This document shows positions 26,781 to 34,611 of a stretch of DNA of 64,000 bases, in pieces. The translations under genes and the position numbers were made by a program. The stretch's first letter is position 1, and each line of letters begins with the position of its first letter. A model generated the notes under the pieces. The model made no database searches, had not been told where the DNA came from, and worked only from the letters and a program-made list of their open reading frames with translations. Source of the stretch: Arthrobacter sp. ISL-85 (GTDB taxonomy: Bacteria; Actinomycetota; Actinomycetes; Actinomycetales; Micrococcaceae). The DNA lies in NCBI RefSeq assembly GCF_018613675.1, contig NZ_JAGGPQ010000001.1, positions 105,999-169,998 of the forward strand, read 5' to 3'.

Positions 26781-27760
26781 TGCCCGGCGCGTCCCGGACG
26801 TACGCCTTCCTGGGCCCGGAAGGCACGTTCACCGAGGCTGCCCTGCTGCAGGTGCCTGACGCCCTCCAGGCAGTCCGGTTGCCGGCGTCGAACGTCAATG
26901 CCGCCCTTGACAAGGTGCGGGACGGATCGGCCGACGCCGCCATGGTTCCCATCGAGAACTCGGTGGAGGGCGGTGTCACGGCCACGCTGGATGCCATCGC
27001 CGCTGGCCAGGAACTGCGGATCATCCGCGAAGTCCTGGTTCCCATTAGCTTCGTCCTGGTGGCGCGTTCCGGGGTGCGGTTGGCGGATGTGCGGCGGGTA
27101 TCCACCCACGGGCATGCCTGGGCGCAGTGCCGGTTGTGGATGGACCAGAATATACCTGACGCGGAATACGTTCCCGGCTCCTCCACTGCCGCGTCCGCCG
27201 TGGGATTGCTGGACGGGGATTGCCATTATGACGCGGCCATCTGCGCACCGCTGGTGGCCCGGGAGCAGGCGGGGCTGTCCATCCTGGCGGAAAACATCGG
27301 CGACAACCCCGCTGCGGTGACGCGCTTCGTCCTTGTCAGCCGGCCCCACGCGCTCCCGGCACGCACTGGCGCCGACAAGACCACCGTCGTGGTCCCGCTT
27401 CCGGAGGACCGTCCCGGCGCCCTGATGGAAATCCTGGACCAGTTCGCCAGCCGCGGGGTCAACCTCAGCAGAATTGAATCCCGCCCCACGGGCCAGTACC
27501 TGGGCCACTACTTCTTCAGCATCGACGCAGATGGCCATGCCGGCGAGGCCAGGGTGGCCGACGCGCTGGCGGGGCTGCACCGCATCAGTCCGGCCACGCG
27601 CTTCCTGGGCTCGTATCCCAGGGCAGACAGGCAGGGAACGCTGGTCCCGGCACATACCTCCGATGACGCTTTTGCGGCGGCCCGGACATGGGTGGAATCC
27701 ATACTCACCGCGGAATCCGTCGCAGGTGAAAGCGGTTCCGGGGCTTCGCCAAAAGCGTAG
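26780..27760 (+). CDS. pheA: Prephenate dehydratase
   Basis: A 326-aa enzyme turning prephenate into phenylpyruvate in phenylalanine synthesis. The start is GTG at 26780-26782. The catalytic domain begins TYAFLGPEGTFTEAAL, with VPIENSVEGGV and STHGHAWAQC. An ACT regulatory domain follows (about 205-285) with RPGALMEILDQFASRGVNLS and RIESRP, the phenylalanine-binding motifs that give feedback inhibition. The last 25 residues are disordered. No chorismate mutase domain is fused, as is usual in actinobacteria. Confidence 0.93.
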   Translation: MPGASRTYAFLGPEGTFTEAALLQVPDALQAVRLPASNVNAALDKVRDGSADAAMVPIENSVEGGVTATLDAIAAGQELRIIREVLVPISFVLVARSGVRLADVRRVSTHGHAWAQCRLWMDQNIPDAEYVPGSSTAASAVGLLDGDCHYDAAICAPLVAREQAGLSILAENIGDNPAAVTRFVLVSRPHALPARTGADKTTVVVPLPEDRPGALMEILDQFASRGVNLSRIESRPTGQYLGHYFFSIDADGHAGEARVADALAGLHRISPATRFLGSYPRADRQGTLVPAHTSDDAFAAARTWVESILTAESVAGESGSGASPKA

Positions 27761-27771
27761 GTAAACGCCCT

Positions 27772-27785
27772 CGGAAGTACTTCCG
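27772..27785. repeat. Perfect 14-bp palindrome downstream of pheA
   Basis: CGGAAGTACTTCCG is its own reverse complement and lies 11 bases after the pheA stop and 70 before the next start. It could be an operator for the small downstream gene or part of a terminator. Confidence 0.4.
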
Positions 27786-27854
27786 CGGGGTGTGGACAAT
27801 GCGTATGCTTGCCTGATCCACACGGGGTATGGCCCCTGACGAAGGGAGTGGGTC

Positions 27855-28082
27855 ATGACCAGCAGCAGCACTGACAACGACGGCCAAGGGATGATCGTTA
27901 ACCCCAAGCCGACGGGAGACAACCAGGACTGGGACGGGGACGACGCGGACCGCGCGGACCGCCTGCGCTTCGAAGAGGAGCAGGCAATGATCCGGGAGCA
28001 GTCCGAAGCCCACGCTGCTGCCAAACAAGCCCAGGCGGACGCGAAACGGGCGGCTGAGGCAGAAAAGAAGGCTCGGTCCTGA
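27855..28082 (+). CDS. Small charged hypothetical protein
   Basis: A 75-aa, very hydrophilic protein. The N-terminal half is rich in Asp, Asn and Gly. The C-terminal half (38-73) is a continuous Ala/Glu/Lys/Arg helix, probably a single coiled coil (EEEQAMIREQSEAHAAAKQA and onward). GGAG lies about 8 bases before the ATG. No known domain; cytoplasmic. Confidence 0.6.
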   Translation: MTSSSTDNDGQGMIVNPKPTGDNQDWDGDDADRADRLRFEEEQAMIREQSEAHAAAKQAQADAKRAAEAEKKARS

Positions 28083-28150
28083 CATCGTGTCCTGGGTCGG
28101 CCCAGCCCTCAGGACAGCCAGTACCGTCGCGGCGCCGCTTCAGCCGCCGG

Positions 28151-29248
28151 CTACCGGACGGCGCGTGCGTTGCCCTGCGCCCGGCCGTTCTCCTGCACCT
28201 GCCCCTTGACCCTGACCAGGAGTGACCGGGGCTCCACCTGGACCGTAAGTTGCGTGGCTTCCCCGGATGTGTCGCCGTCGAGCTGTGTGGGCATGGGTTC
28301 AGGGCACCTGATGACCACCTTGACTGACCGGTAAACGGTCATGATGGGCAGCTTTCCACTGTGCTTGAACATGATCTTCACATACATCAGCATCCAGCCC
28401 AGGGCGCTGCGGGGGCTCATGACCACAACGTCGAGCATGCCGTCGTCAATCATGGCCTGCGGAATGAAATCGATGCCGCCGGGGACCAGTCCGCAGTTGG
28501 CGAAAAGCACGCTGCGGATGTTCCGGACCTGCTCCGGACTGCCATCCAGGGCGATGGAGACCCTCTTTCGCCGACCCGGGAGATGCCGCACGCCGGCCTC
28601 CGTGTAGGCGAGCCAGCCCACTGCCTTCTTCAGCCCCGCATTGGTGTCGGCCAGGACCTCGGCGTCCATGCCGATTCCGGCGATCACCAGGAAGACGTGC
28701 TCCGAGTAGTGGCCTGTAAGGGAGTTCTCAATGGCCATCCGGGCGGTGTCGATGTACCGCTGCCGGCCGAAAAGTGCTGCCTGGACGTTGCCGTGGAGGT
28801 CGTTCACATCCAAGTCCACGTTCCGGGCCAGCAGGTTGCCGGTGCCCAACGGAATCAAACCCATGGCAACGTCGGTGTGCGCGAGGGCCTCAGCCACCAC
28901 GCGGACGGTGCCGTCGCCGCCGCCCACCAGGACGACGTCGGGCTTTCCTGCCAAGGCAGCCTGCATCTGCGAAAAGCCGGGGTCCTCCGCCGTGGTCTCG
29001 AAAAAGACCGGTTCCTCCCAGCCCGCGGCCAGGCAGGCCCTGTGGATCATTCCCCTGGCTTCCTCGGCCCGCGCCTTGATGGGGTTCAGGACGACGGCCA
29101 CCCGCTGCTGCGCCAGTCCTGAGTCGGAGGCTTCGCCCGCCACCGCGCTGCGCACGTGCAGGGCCTTGAGGCGCCGCACCCCCCACCAGCTGGAGGTAGC
29201 GAAGGCAAGTGCCACCGCAATCAGCAGGTAGAGAATCCAGTCGCTCAT
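28151..29248 (-). CDS. Diacylglycerol/lipid kinase family protein
   Basis: A 365-aa DAGK_cat protein. A membrane helix at 4-20 tethers it. VVLNPIKARAEEARGMI is the first strand, and the ATP-binding signature [18 protein letters not shown] and PLGTGNLLARN follow. FANCGLVPGGIDFIPQAMID is the C-terminal domain motif. It phosphorylates a lipid such as diacylglycerol or a sphingoid/undecaprenyl-like alcohol; the substrate is unknown. It is divergent from serS. Confidence 0.9.
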   Translation of the reverse strand: MSDWILYLLIAVALAFATSSWWGVRRLKALHVRSAVAGEASDSGLAQQRVAVVLNPIKARAEEARGMIHRACLAAGWEEPVFFETTAEDPGFSQMQAALAGKPDVVLVGGGDGTVRVVAEALAHTDVAMGLIPLGTGNLLARNVDLDVNDLHGNVQAALFGRQRYIDTARMAIENSLTGHYSEHVFLVIAGIGMDAEVLADTNAGLKKAVGWLAYTEAGVRHLPGRRKRVSIALDGSPEQVRNIRSVLFANCGLVPGGIDFIPQAMIDDGMLDVVVMSPRSALGWMLMYVKIMFKHSGKLPIMTVYRSVKVVIRCPEPMPTQLDGDTSGEATQLTVQVEPRSLLVRVKGQVQENGRAQGNARAVR

Positions 29249-29336
29249 GGTGCTTCAACAGTAGCCCGGCGCGGGGCGGGCGGGGGCACGGAGCCGCGCG
29301 CCTGCCGTCGTGCATCGGATTGGATACCCTTGACTG

Positions 29337-30617
29337 GTGATCGACGTAAAAGACCTCAGCGAAAACCCGGACAAGTACCGTGCCAGCCAGCGCGCCCGCG
29401 GCGCGGACGAATCAGTGGTGGACGCGATCATTTCCGCGGATTCCGCCCGCCGTGCAGCCCTGCTCCGCTTCGAAAACCTCCGTGCGGAGCAGAACGTGTT
29501 CGGCAAGAAAGTGGCGAAGGCCAAGGGCGAGGAGAAGCAGGCCCTGCTGGCCGAGGTCAAGGAAGTGGCCAACGCGGTCAAGGCGGCCTCCGCGGAGGCC
29601 GATGCAGCCCAGACCAAGCAGGAAGAACTGCTGCGCACCATCCCCAACCTGGTGGAGGACGGCGTTCCCGAGGGGGGCGAGGACGACTACGTGGTGGTCA
29701 AGACCGTTGGCGCTCCGCGTGAATTCCCTGACTTCGAGCCCCGCGACCACCTGGAGATCGGCGAGCTGATTGGCGCCATCGACATGGAACGCGGCGCCAA
29801 GGTCTCCGGCGCGCGCTTCTACTTCCTGCGCGGCATGGGTGCCCGACTGGAAATGGCGCTGCTGCAGATGGCCATGGACCAGGCCATCGAGGCCGGCTTC
29901 GTCCCGATGATCACGCCCACGCTGGTGCGTCCCGAGACGATGCAGGGCACCGGCTTTGATGTAAAGCACGACGCCGAGATCTACCGCCTCGCCGAAGACG
30001 ACCTTTACCTTGTGGGCACCTCCGAGGTGGCGCTGGCCGGCTACCACGCCGACGAGATCCTCGACTTCTCCGCCGGCCCCATCCGCTACGCGGGCCAGAG
30101 CTCCTGCTACCGCCGCGAGGCCGGATCCCACGGCAAGGACACCCGCGGCATCATCCGCGTGCACCAGTTCAACAAGGTGGAGATGTTCATCTACACCACC
30201 GTTGAAGAGGCCGCCGCCGAGCACCAGCGCCTCCTGGCCTGGGAAGAGGAAATGCTGGCAAAGTGCGAGCTGCCGTACCGGGTGATCGACACCGCGGCCG
30301 GCGACCTGGGCATGTCCGCGGCCCGCAAGTACGACTGCGAAGCCTGGGTCCCCACCCAGGGCGCCTACCGTGAGCTGACCTCCACCTCCAACTGCACCAC
30401 GTTCCAGGCACGCCGCCTGAACATCCGTGAGCGAACGGTCAACGCGGAGGGCGTGGCCAAGGGCACCCGTGCCGTGGCCACGCTGAACGGCACCCTGGCC
30501 ACCACCCGGTGGATTGTGGCACTGCTTGAGCACCACCAGAACGCAGACGGCTCCGTCAACGTGCCCAAGGCGCTGCAGAAGTACCTGGGCGGCCTTGAGG
30601 TGCTCCCGGTCCTCTAA
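29337..30617 (+). CDS. serS: Seryl-tRNA synthetase
   Basis: A 426-aa class II synthetase charging tRNA-Ser. The N-terminal antiparallel coiled coil (about 30-100) includes [20 protein letters not shown]. Motif 2 is [20 protein letters not shown], and the motif 3 region is [32 protein letters not shown] binds serine. Start is GTG at 29337. A long palindromic element begins 33 bases after the stop. Confidence 0.96.
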   Translation: MIDVKDLSENPDKYRASQRARGADESVVDAIISADSARRAALLRFENLRAEQNVFGKKVAKAKGEEKQALLAEVKEVANAVKAASAEADAAQTKQEELLRTIPNLVEDGVPEGGEDDYVVVKTVGAPREFPDFEPRDHLEIGELIGAIDMERGAKVSGARFYFLRGMGARLEMALLQMAMDQAIEAGFVPMITPTLVRPETMQGTGFDVKHDAEIYRLAEDDLYLVGTSEVALAGYHADEILDFSAGPIRYAGQSSCYRREAGSHGKDTRGIIRVHQFNKVEMFIYTTVEEAAAEHQRLLAWEEEMLAKCELPYRVIDTAAGDLGMSAARKYDCEAWVPTQGAYRELTSTSNCTTFQARRLNIRERTVNAEGVAKGTRAVATLNGTLATTRWIVALLEHHQNADGSVNVPKALQKYLGGLEVLPVL

Positions 30618-30650
30618 GGCCGCGCTTTGCCCTGCCCCCCGACTGGACCG

Positions 30651-30712
30651 GGCACCCGGTTATGGACGGTGCACCCCCGAGCGCGGGGGTGCACGGTCCA
30701 TTAGCGGGTGCC
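30651..30712. repeat. Long palindromic element, copy 1
   Basis: Inverted repeat with 29-base arms (30651-30679 and 30684-30712), 26 of 29 matching, and a 4-base loop. The inner arms GTGCACCCCCG / CGGGGGTGCAC are perfect. It lies just after serS and contains the stop codon of the convergent AbiEi-like gene. Bases 30664-30711 recur, 41 of 48 identical and in direct orientation, at 31805-31852 on the other side of that gene. Confidence 0.8.
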
Positions 30713-31693
30713 TGGCCTGCTCCGGGTGTTCGGTAGGCCCGCCTGCCGGAGGCATGCGGCAAAGCGGGCAGGGTCCGAGGCCGTTGCCCAGTCCCAACGT
30801 ACGAACCGGAAACCCTTGGCCCGCAGCCTGTCCTCACGCTTCTTCTCGGCAAGCACGGTTTGGCGTGCCGTCCGTGTTCCCAGGTAGTCGTCACTCAGAT
30901 ACTTGGCGTCGCCGTCGAACTCCCCGATCAGCCGGTATCGGGGCCAGAAAAAGTCCGGCCGCCCCAGAAACGACCCTCCCTGCCGGAATTTTGCCTGCAG
31001 CATGGGGGCCGGGAAGCCCAGAAGGTGCATCTGCGCCCGGCTGAGCGATTCCCCAGGTGACTCAGAATTCGCATCCGCGAAATCGAGAACCGCTGACACC
31101 CAGCTTCGACGTGCCTGGGCTGGAAGCGCGCAGGCTGCCTGAGCCAGTTCGTCCTTGCTGACCGGGGGTCCGGAAATGCGGCGGCCGCTGATTGCATGGT
31201 CCGCCAGGACCACTCCTGCCGTAAAGCTTTCCCGCGCAATAACGCCTATCACCGTCTCCGGCAGCGGCGTCACCAGCAACCCCTCCCGTTGGACTCCCTC
31301 TGGTTGTCCCCGATGCCGGTGGATGCCGTAACCGGTAATGTCCTCAAGTCCGGTCCGTCCGGACCGGGTCGGGGCAGCGGCTGTGATGGGTTGCTGACGC
31401 CCAGTGTGGCCCCTTGATGCGCCGCACACGTGCACGTGTCCGGGCACCCCGAGCAGGTCCAAACCCCATGCCACGGCAGCGGTGTCGAGGCAGAATGTGG
31501 ACCCGGGCAGTTCCACATCCACTGCACGGACGGTCTGGAAGTACCTTTCCCACGGTGCCAGTGACAGCCACTCGGCCTTGTCTGCGTAAACGCCTCGCCG
31601 AACGCGGACAAGTTCCCCCTGCGCGAAACGCCTGCTGAGTGACCGGGTGTCGCCGGACGCGCGGCGGAGGTCCTGGGCGGAAATCAGATGCAT
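30701..31693 (-). CDS. AbiEi-type antitoxin fused to a nuclease-like domain
   Basis: A 330-aa protein. The N-terminus (about 1-60) is the AbiEi winged helix, with SLSRRFAQGELVRVRRGVYA. A middle helical region follows. The C-terminus (about 240-315) resembles the DUF559/Vsr endonuclease fold: GRPDFFWPRYRLIGEFDGDA with Asp and Glu in PD-ExK-like positions, then EKKREDRLRAKGFRFVRWDW. No AbiEii toxin gene is adjacent. The frame stays open far upstream; the ATG at 31691-31693 follows GAGGA by 8 bases, and ATGs at 31702 and 31708 are alternatives. It is bracketed by two copies of a palindromic element. Confidence 0.78.
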   Translation of the reverse strand: MHLISAQDLRRASGDTRSLSRRFAQGELVRVRRGVYADKAEWLSLAPWERYFQTVRAVDVELPGSTFCLDTAAVAWGLDLLGVPGHVHVCGASRGHTGRQQPITAAAPTRSGRTGLEDITGYGIHRHRGQPEGVQREGLLVTPLPETVIGVIARESFTAGVVLADHAISGRRISGPPVSKDELAQAACALPAQARRSWVSAVLDFADANSESPGESLSRAQMHLLGFPAPMLQAKFRQGGSFLGRPDFFWPRYRLIGEFDGDAKYLSDDYLGTRTARQTVLAEKKREDRLRAKGFRFVRWDWATASDPARFAACLRQAGLPNTRSRPGTR

Positions 31694-31988
31694 GCCACTC
31701 ATCCTCATGGCATTGGACGTGACTGCTGAAGGGCCAGGCGGGTGCATGTGGACAACCGGGAAACCCTTGCCGCGCACCGCGGAAAGGACGGCGCACCCTG
31801 GAAAGGACGGTGCACCCACGAGTGCGGGGGTGCGGTGTCCATGGGCGGGTGCAGAGCGAAGATGCGGCCGGGCGGTGTGACACTTGCCGGGCACGTCCGC
31901 TGCGGAAAACCGCCGTGTTAACCAACAGTTCAATAAATCTGTGGCCCGCGTCCTAGCGCGTGTCAGTTACGTCTGCTTCACTATGTGG
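31694..31988. other. Divergent intergenic region
   Basis: About 295 bases between the AbiEi-like gene and the HAD hydrolase. It holds copy 2 of the palindromic element (31805-31852) and a half copy with GGACGGCGCACCC (31786-31798). No gene is supported, although both flanking frames stay open through it. An A/T-rich patch near 31920-31940 may carry the HAD promoter. Confidence 0.5.
31805..31852. repeat. Palindromic element, copy 2
   Basis: A 48-base stretch beginning GGACGGTGCACCC and ending GGCGGGTGC, 41 of 48 identical to 30664-30711 and in the same orientation. It is a less perfect palindrome than copy 1. With copy 1 it brackets the AbiEi-like gene, about 1.1 kb apart. Confidence 0.75.
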
Positions 31989-32876
31989 ATGACAACGCTG
32001 ACTGAAACCTCAGTCGCCGGCAACGATGACCGGCGAGACAACAACCGAGACTACAACCAGAACAACGCCGGCTTCGCCGCTGCCGACCAGAAGTTCATGG
32101 TCGCCCTGGACGTGGACGGCACCCTGGTGAACCACGACGGCCACATGTCCCCTGGCGTCCGGGAAGCTGCGCAGGCCGTGGTGGCCGCCGGACACGAGGT
32201 AATGATCGCCACCGGCCGCTCACTTAACGCCACGCTTCCCATCATCGAGAAGATCGGCATCGAGCGCGGATACGCCGTCTGCTGCAACGGCGGCGTGACC
32301 CTCCGGCTCCACCCCGAACTGGAAAACGGCTACGAGGTAGTCCACAAAGCCACGTTTGATCCGGCACCGGCCCTGCGTGCCCTCCGCGAACGGCTTCCCT
32401 CCGCCAAATATGCGCTGGAGGACGCTGACGGCAATTTCCTCTCGACGGAGCGGTTCCAGGATGCCAGCTTCGGCGTGGAGGCGGTGGGCGTGGACTTCCA
32501 CACCATGCTGGAGGCAACCGCCGTCCGCGTGGTGGTGTTCAGCACCGAAAACACCCCGGAGGAGTTCAATGAGGCCATCAACCACGTGGGCCTCGCGGGT
32601 GTGACCTACTCGGTGGGCTGGACCGCCTGGCTGGACATTGCCGCCGCGGGTGTGACGAAGGCCAGCGCCCTGGAAAACCTCCGGGTCCGGCTTGGCTTCG
32701 AGGAGCACCTTACCGTTGCGGTGGGCGATGGCAGGAACGACATCGAGATGCTCACCTGGGCCGGCCGCGGGGTAGCCATGGGCCAGGCCCCGGCAGAGGT
32801 GGTGGCCGCGGCGGACGAGGTCACCCACTCAGTGCACGACGACGGCGCCGCCCACGTGCTGCGCAGCCTCCTCTAA
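31989..32876 (+). CDS. HAD-family hydrolase, Cof-type
   Basis: A 295-aa phosphatase of the Cof/YbiV type. Motif I is ALDVDGTLVNHDG, motif II is IATGRS, the Lys is in TKASAL, and motif IV is GDGRNDIEML. The cap domain lies between motifs II and III. An unusual N-terminal extension of about 36 residues is rich in Asn, Asp and Arg. The ATG at 31989 is chosen; a start at 32098 (MVALDVDG) would remove the extension but has no ribosome site. It probably dephosphorylates a sugar phosphate or cofactor. Confidence 0.88.
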   Translation: MTTLTETSVAGNDDRRDNNRDYNQNNAGFAAADQKFMVALDVDGTLVNHDGHMSPGVREAAQAVVAAGHEVMIATGRSLNATLPIIEKIGIERGYAVCCNGGVTLRLHPELENGYEVVHKATFDPAPALRALRERLPSAKYALEDADGNFLSTERFQDASFGVEAVGVDFHTMLEATAVRVVVFSTENTPEEFNEAINHVGLAGVTYSVGWTAWLDIAAAGVTKASALENLRVRLGFEEHLTVAVGDGRNDIEMLTWAGRGVAMGQAPAEVVAAADEVTHSVHDDGAAHVLRSLL

Positions 32877-32944
32877 GGTGCCGCAGGGCCACGCTCCGCT
32901 GCCGCGATTCCGGGGTCAGCCCGGGGCCAAGGCAGAATAGGGGT

Positions 32945-33529
32945 ATGACCCTCACGACGTTCGCCCTCGTCCGCCATGGCCAGACCGACTGGAATGCCGA
33001 GCGCCGGCTGCAGGGATCAACCGACATCCCCCTGAACGACGTCGGACGCGGCCAGGCGCGGGACGCCGTCGCCACCCTTGCGCCCTACGAATGGGACGCC
33101 ATTGTCTCCTCGCCGCTGAGCCGTGCTGCGGAGACCGCGGACCTGATCGCCGAAGGGCTCGGGCTCAAGGTCGCCCGGCGTGTCCCCGAACTGACAGAGC
33201 GCAGCTTCGGCCCGGCCGAAGGGATGCAGGCCGGCCCCGAGCTGGAGGCGCTCCGCGTACCCGGCGGGTTCAAAGGTGCAGAGAGCGAAGACGAGGCGGC
33301 GGAGCGCGGTCTCGCGGCGCTGGAAGCCCTGGCGGAGGAGTACCGCGGCCAGCGGCTCCTGGTGGTCACCCATGGCACCCTGCTGCGCGTCAGCCTCAGC
33401 CGCGCCATCAGCCAGACCCTGGCCAGCGTGGACAACGCGGCCCTCAACCTGGCCCACCACCACGCGATCGACGGCTGGAAGCTGGAGTACTTCAACGGCG
33501 AGCCGGTCATGGCCGCCACCGGGAGCTAA
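32945..33529 (+). CDS. Histidine phosphatase family protein
   Basis: A 194-aa branch-1 histidine phosphatase. The catalytic motif is LVRHGQTDWNAERRLQG, IVSSPLSRAAETADLI follows, the proton donor is near ELTERSFGPAEG, and the second His is in VVTHGTLLR. Related proteins are phosphoglycerate mutase-like or broad phosphatases. It follows the HAD gene by 68 bases on the same strand; both may act on small phosphorylated metabolites. Confidence 0.92.
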   Translation: MTLTTFALVRHGQTDWNAERRLQGSTDIPLNDVGRGQARDAVATLAPYEWDAIVSSPLSRAAETADLIAEGLGLKVARRVPELTERSFGPAEGMQAGPELEALRVPGGFKGAESEDEAAERGLAALEALAEEYRGQRLLVVTHGTLLRVSLSRAISQTLASVDNAALNLAHHHAIDGWKLEYFNGEPVMAATGS

Positions 33530-33583
33530 GGTCCCAAGGCAAGCCCCGGCAGTAGGTGACGACGGCGGACTCGGCTGCGGCAG

Positions 33584-34183
33584 TTAACCCACTGCGAGGA
33601 TCAGCCCCAGCAGCCTCGCGGCGGCAGGCCGGGCGGCATGTTCCTCATTCCATTGCGCCCGTGCCACCGCCTTGCTGACGGCCTGGGTAGTGATGCCGAG
33701 TTCCTGCGCCACTGCTTTCTGCTGGCCGCGGACTCCGGGGGTCAACAGGTCCAGCACCCGCCATTCGGCACCTGAGCGGTCCCGCACAATGTGGCCCAGC
33801 AGCCGCAGGATTGCTTCGGCGTCGTGGGCAACATCGGCCAGCGGACCCTCCACCGCAACCGGGACCCGCTCTTTGCTGTTGCGGAGCCGGTCCACGGCCC
33901 GGCGGGCATAGACCAGGCCGTGGCCGGAGGCATCCTTGATCTGGTTGGGCAACGGCTCGTTCACCGGCCCTGCGCCGATCCCCACGTACCAGTGCCCGCT
34001 CCGCAATGCGATCAGCGCGGCGTCCACGGCCTGGTGCGGGCAGTCGACAATGCCCTGGACTTCGTCCTCGACTGACCGGTCAAAATCGAGGCGCGCGGGA
34101 ATGTGCCGCAGCGCCTTGAGCAGCTGCGGCACCTGGTCGCCGTCGCGCCTGCTGTCCGTTTGGTTGATGGTCAACGTGAACAT
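33584..34183 (-). CDS. SatD-like/helix-turn-helix regulatory protein
   Basis: A 199-aa protein. The N-terminal 140 residues form an alpha/beta domain with HWYVGIGAGPVNEPLP, reminiscent of SatD-family proteins. The C-terminal 50 contain a helix-turn-helix, GQQKAVAQELGITTQAVSKA. It is probably a DNA-binding regulator whose target is unknown. ATG at 34181-34183, no clear ribosome site. It is convergent with the phosphatase gene and divergent from phosphoketolase, which it might control. Confidence 0.65.
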   Translation of the reverse strand: MFTLTINQTDSRRDGDQVPQLLKALRHIPARLDFDRSVEDEVQGIVDCPHQAVDAALIALRSGHWYVGIGAGPVNEPLPNQIKDASGHGLVYARRAVDRLRNSKERVPVAVEGPLADVAHDAEAILRLLGHIVRDRSGAEWRVLDLLTPGVRGQQKAVAQELGITTQAVSKAVARAQWNEEHAARPAAARLLGLILAVG

Positions 34184-34611
34184 TCTGGGTCCACACTACC
34201 CGGAAGTAGGTACGGCGGAACGGCCGGTTTTGGAAGGCACCGCAAGCCCGGTCAGGACTCTGCAGACAGCTGAGGGACCGCGCAGAGTGGACGCGGACCC
34301 TCAGCCGTAGGCCGGGTGGCTGACGGGCCCGGGTCAGTTGTCCTGTCCGGCCGCCGCGCCGGATGCCGGCCGCCTCCAGTACCGCGGAACCGGAGCCCGA
34401 GGCGCCGGTCGCCTTGGCGTGGCATGTCTTGGTCTCCCCATATTGATGTTCCCAGCCTCCGCCTCAACGAAAATTAAGCTTGCTCAGCACCCTTCGGGTG
34501 CCCAAGGATCACAAGGCAAGGTTCGACGGCGGGGGTTGCCTGCCTGCCCCTTCATCTGTTGCGATGGGGAAACGGCCGCCTGCAGCGGCAACACCCGACG
34601 TTAGGATGGTT
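34184..34611. other. Long intergenic region before phosphoketolase
   Basis: 428 bases without a supported gene. It holds two hairpins: GCTGAGGG...CCCTCAGC (34269-34305, with inner CCGCG/CGCGG) and GCACCC ttc GGGTGC (34487-34501). An A/T-rich patch at about 34468-34480 lies between them and may hold a promoter. The hairpins could shape a regulated leader of the phosphoketolase mRNA. A short minus-strand frame at 34252-34467 has no ribosome site and was not called. Confidence 0.5.
34269..34305. terminator. GC-rich hairpin upstream of phosphoketolase
   Basis: Arms GCTGAGGG and CCCTCAGC, then after one unpaired base inner arms CCGCG and CGCGG. No T tract follows. Terminator or leader structure. 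Confidence 0.4.

Noticed and set aside
34252..34467. 71-codon minus-strand frame in the phosphoketolase leader
   Set aside because: No ribosome site, Arg/Pro/Gly-rich translation and it crosses a hairpin; judged chance.
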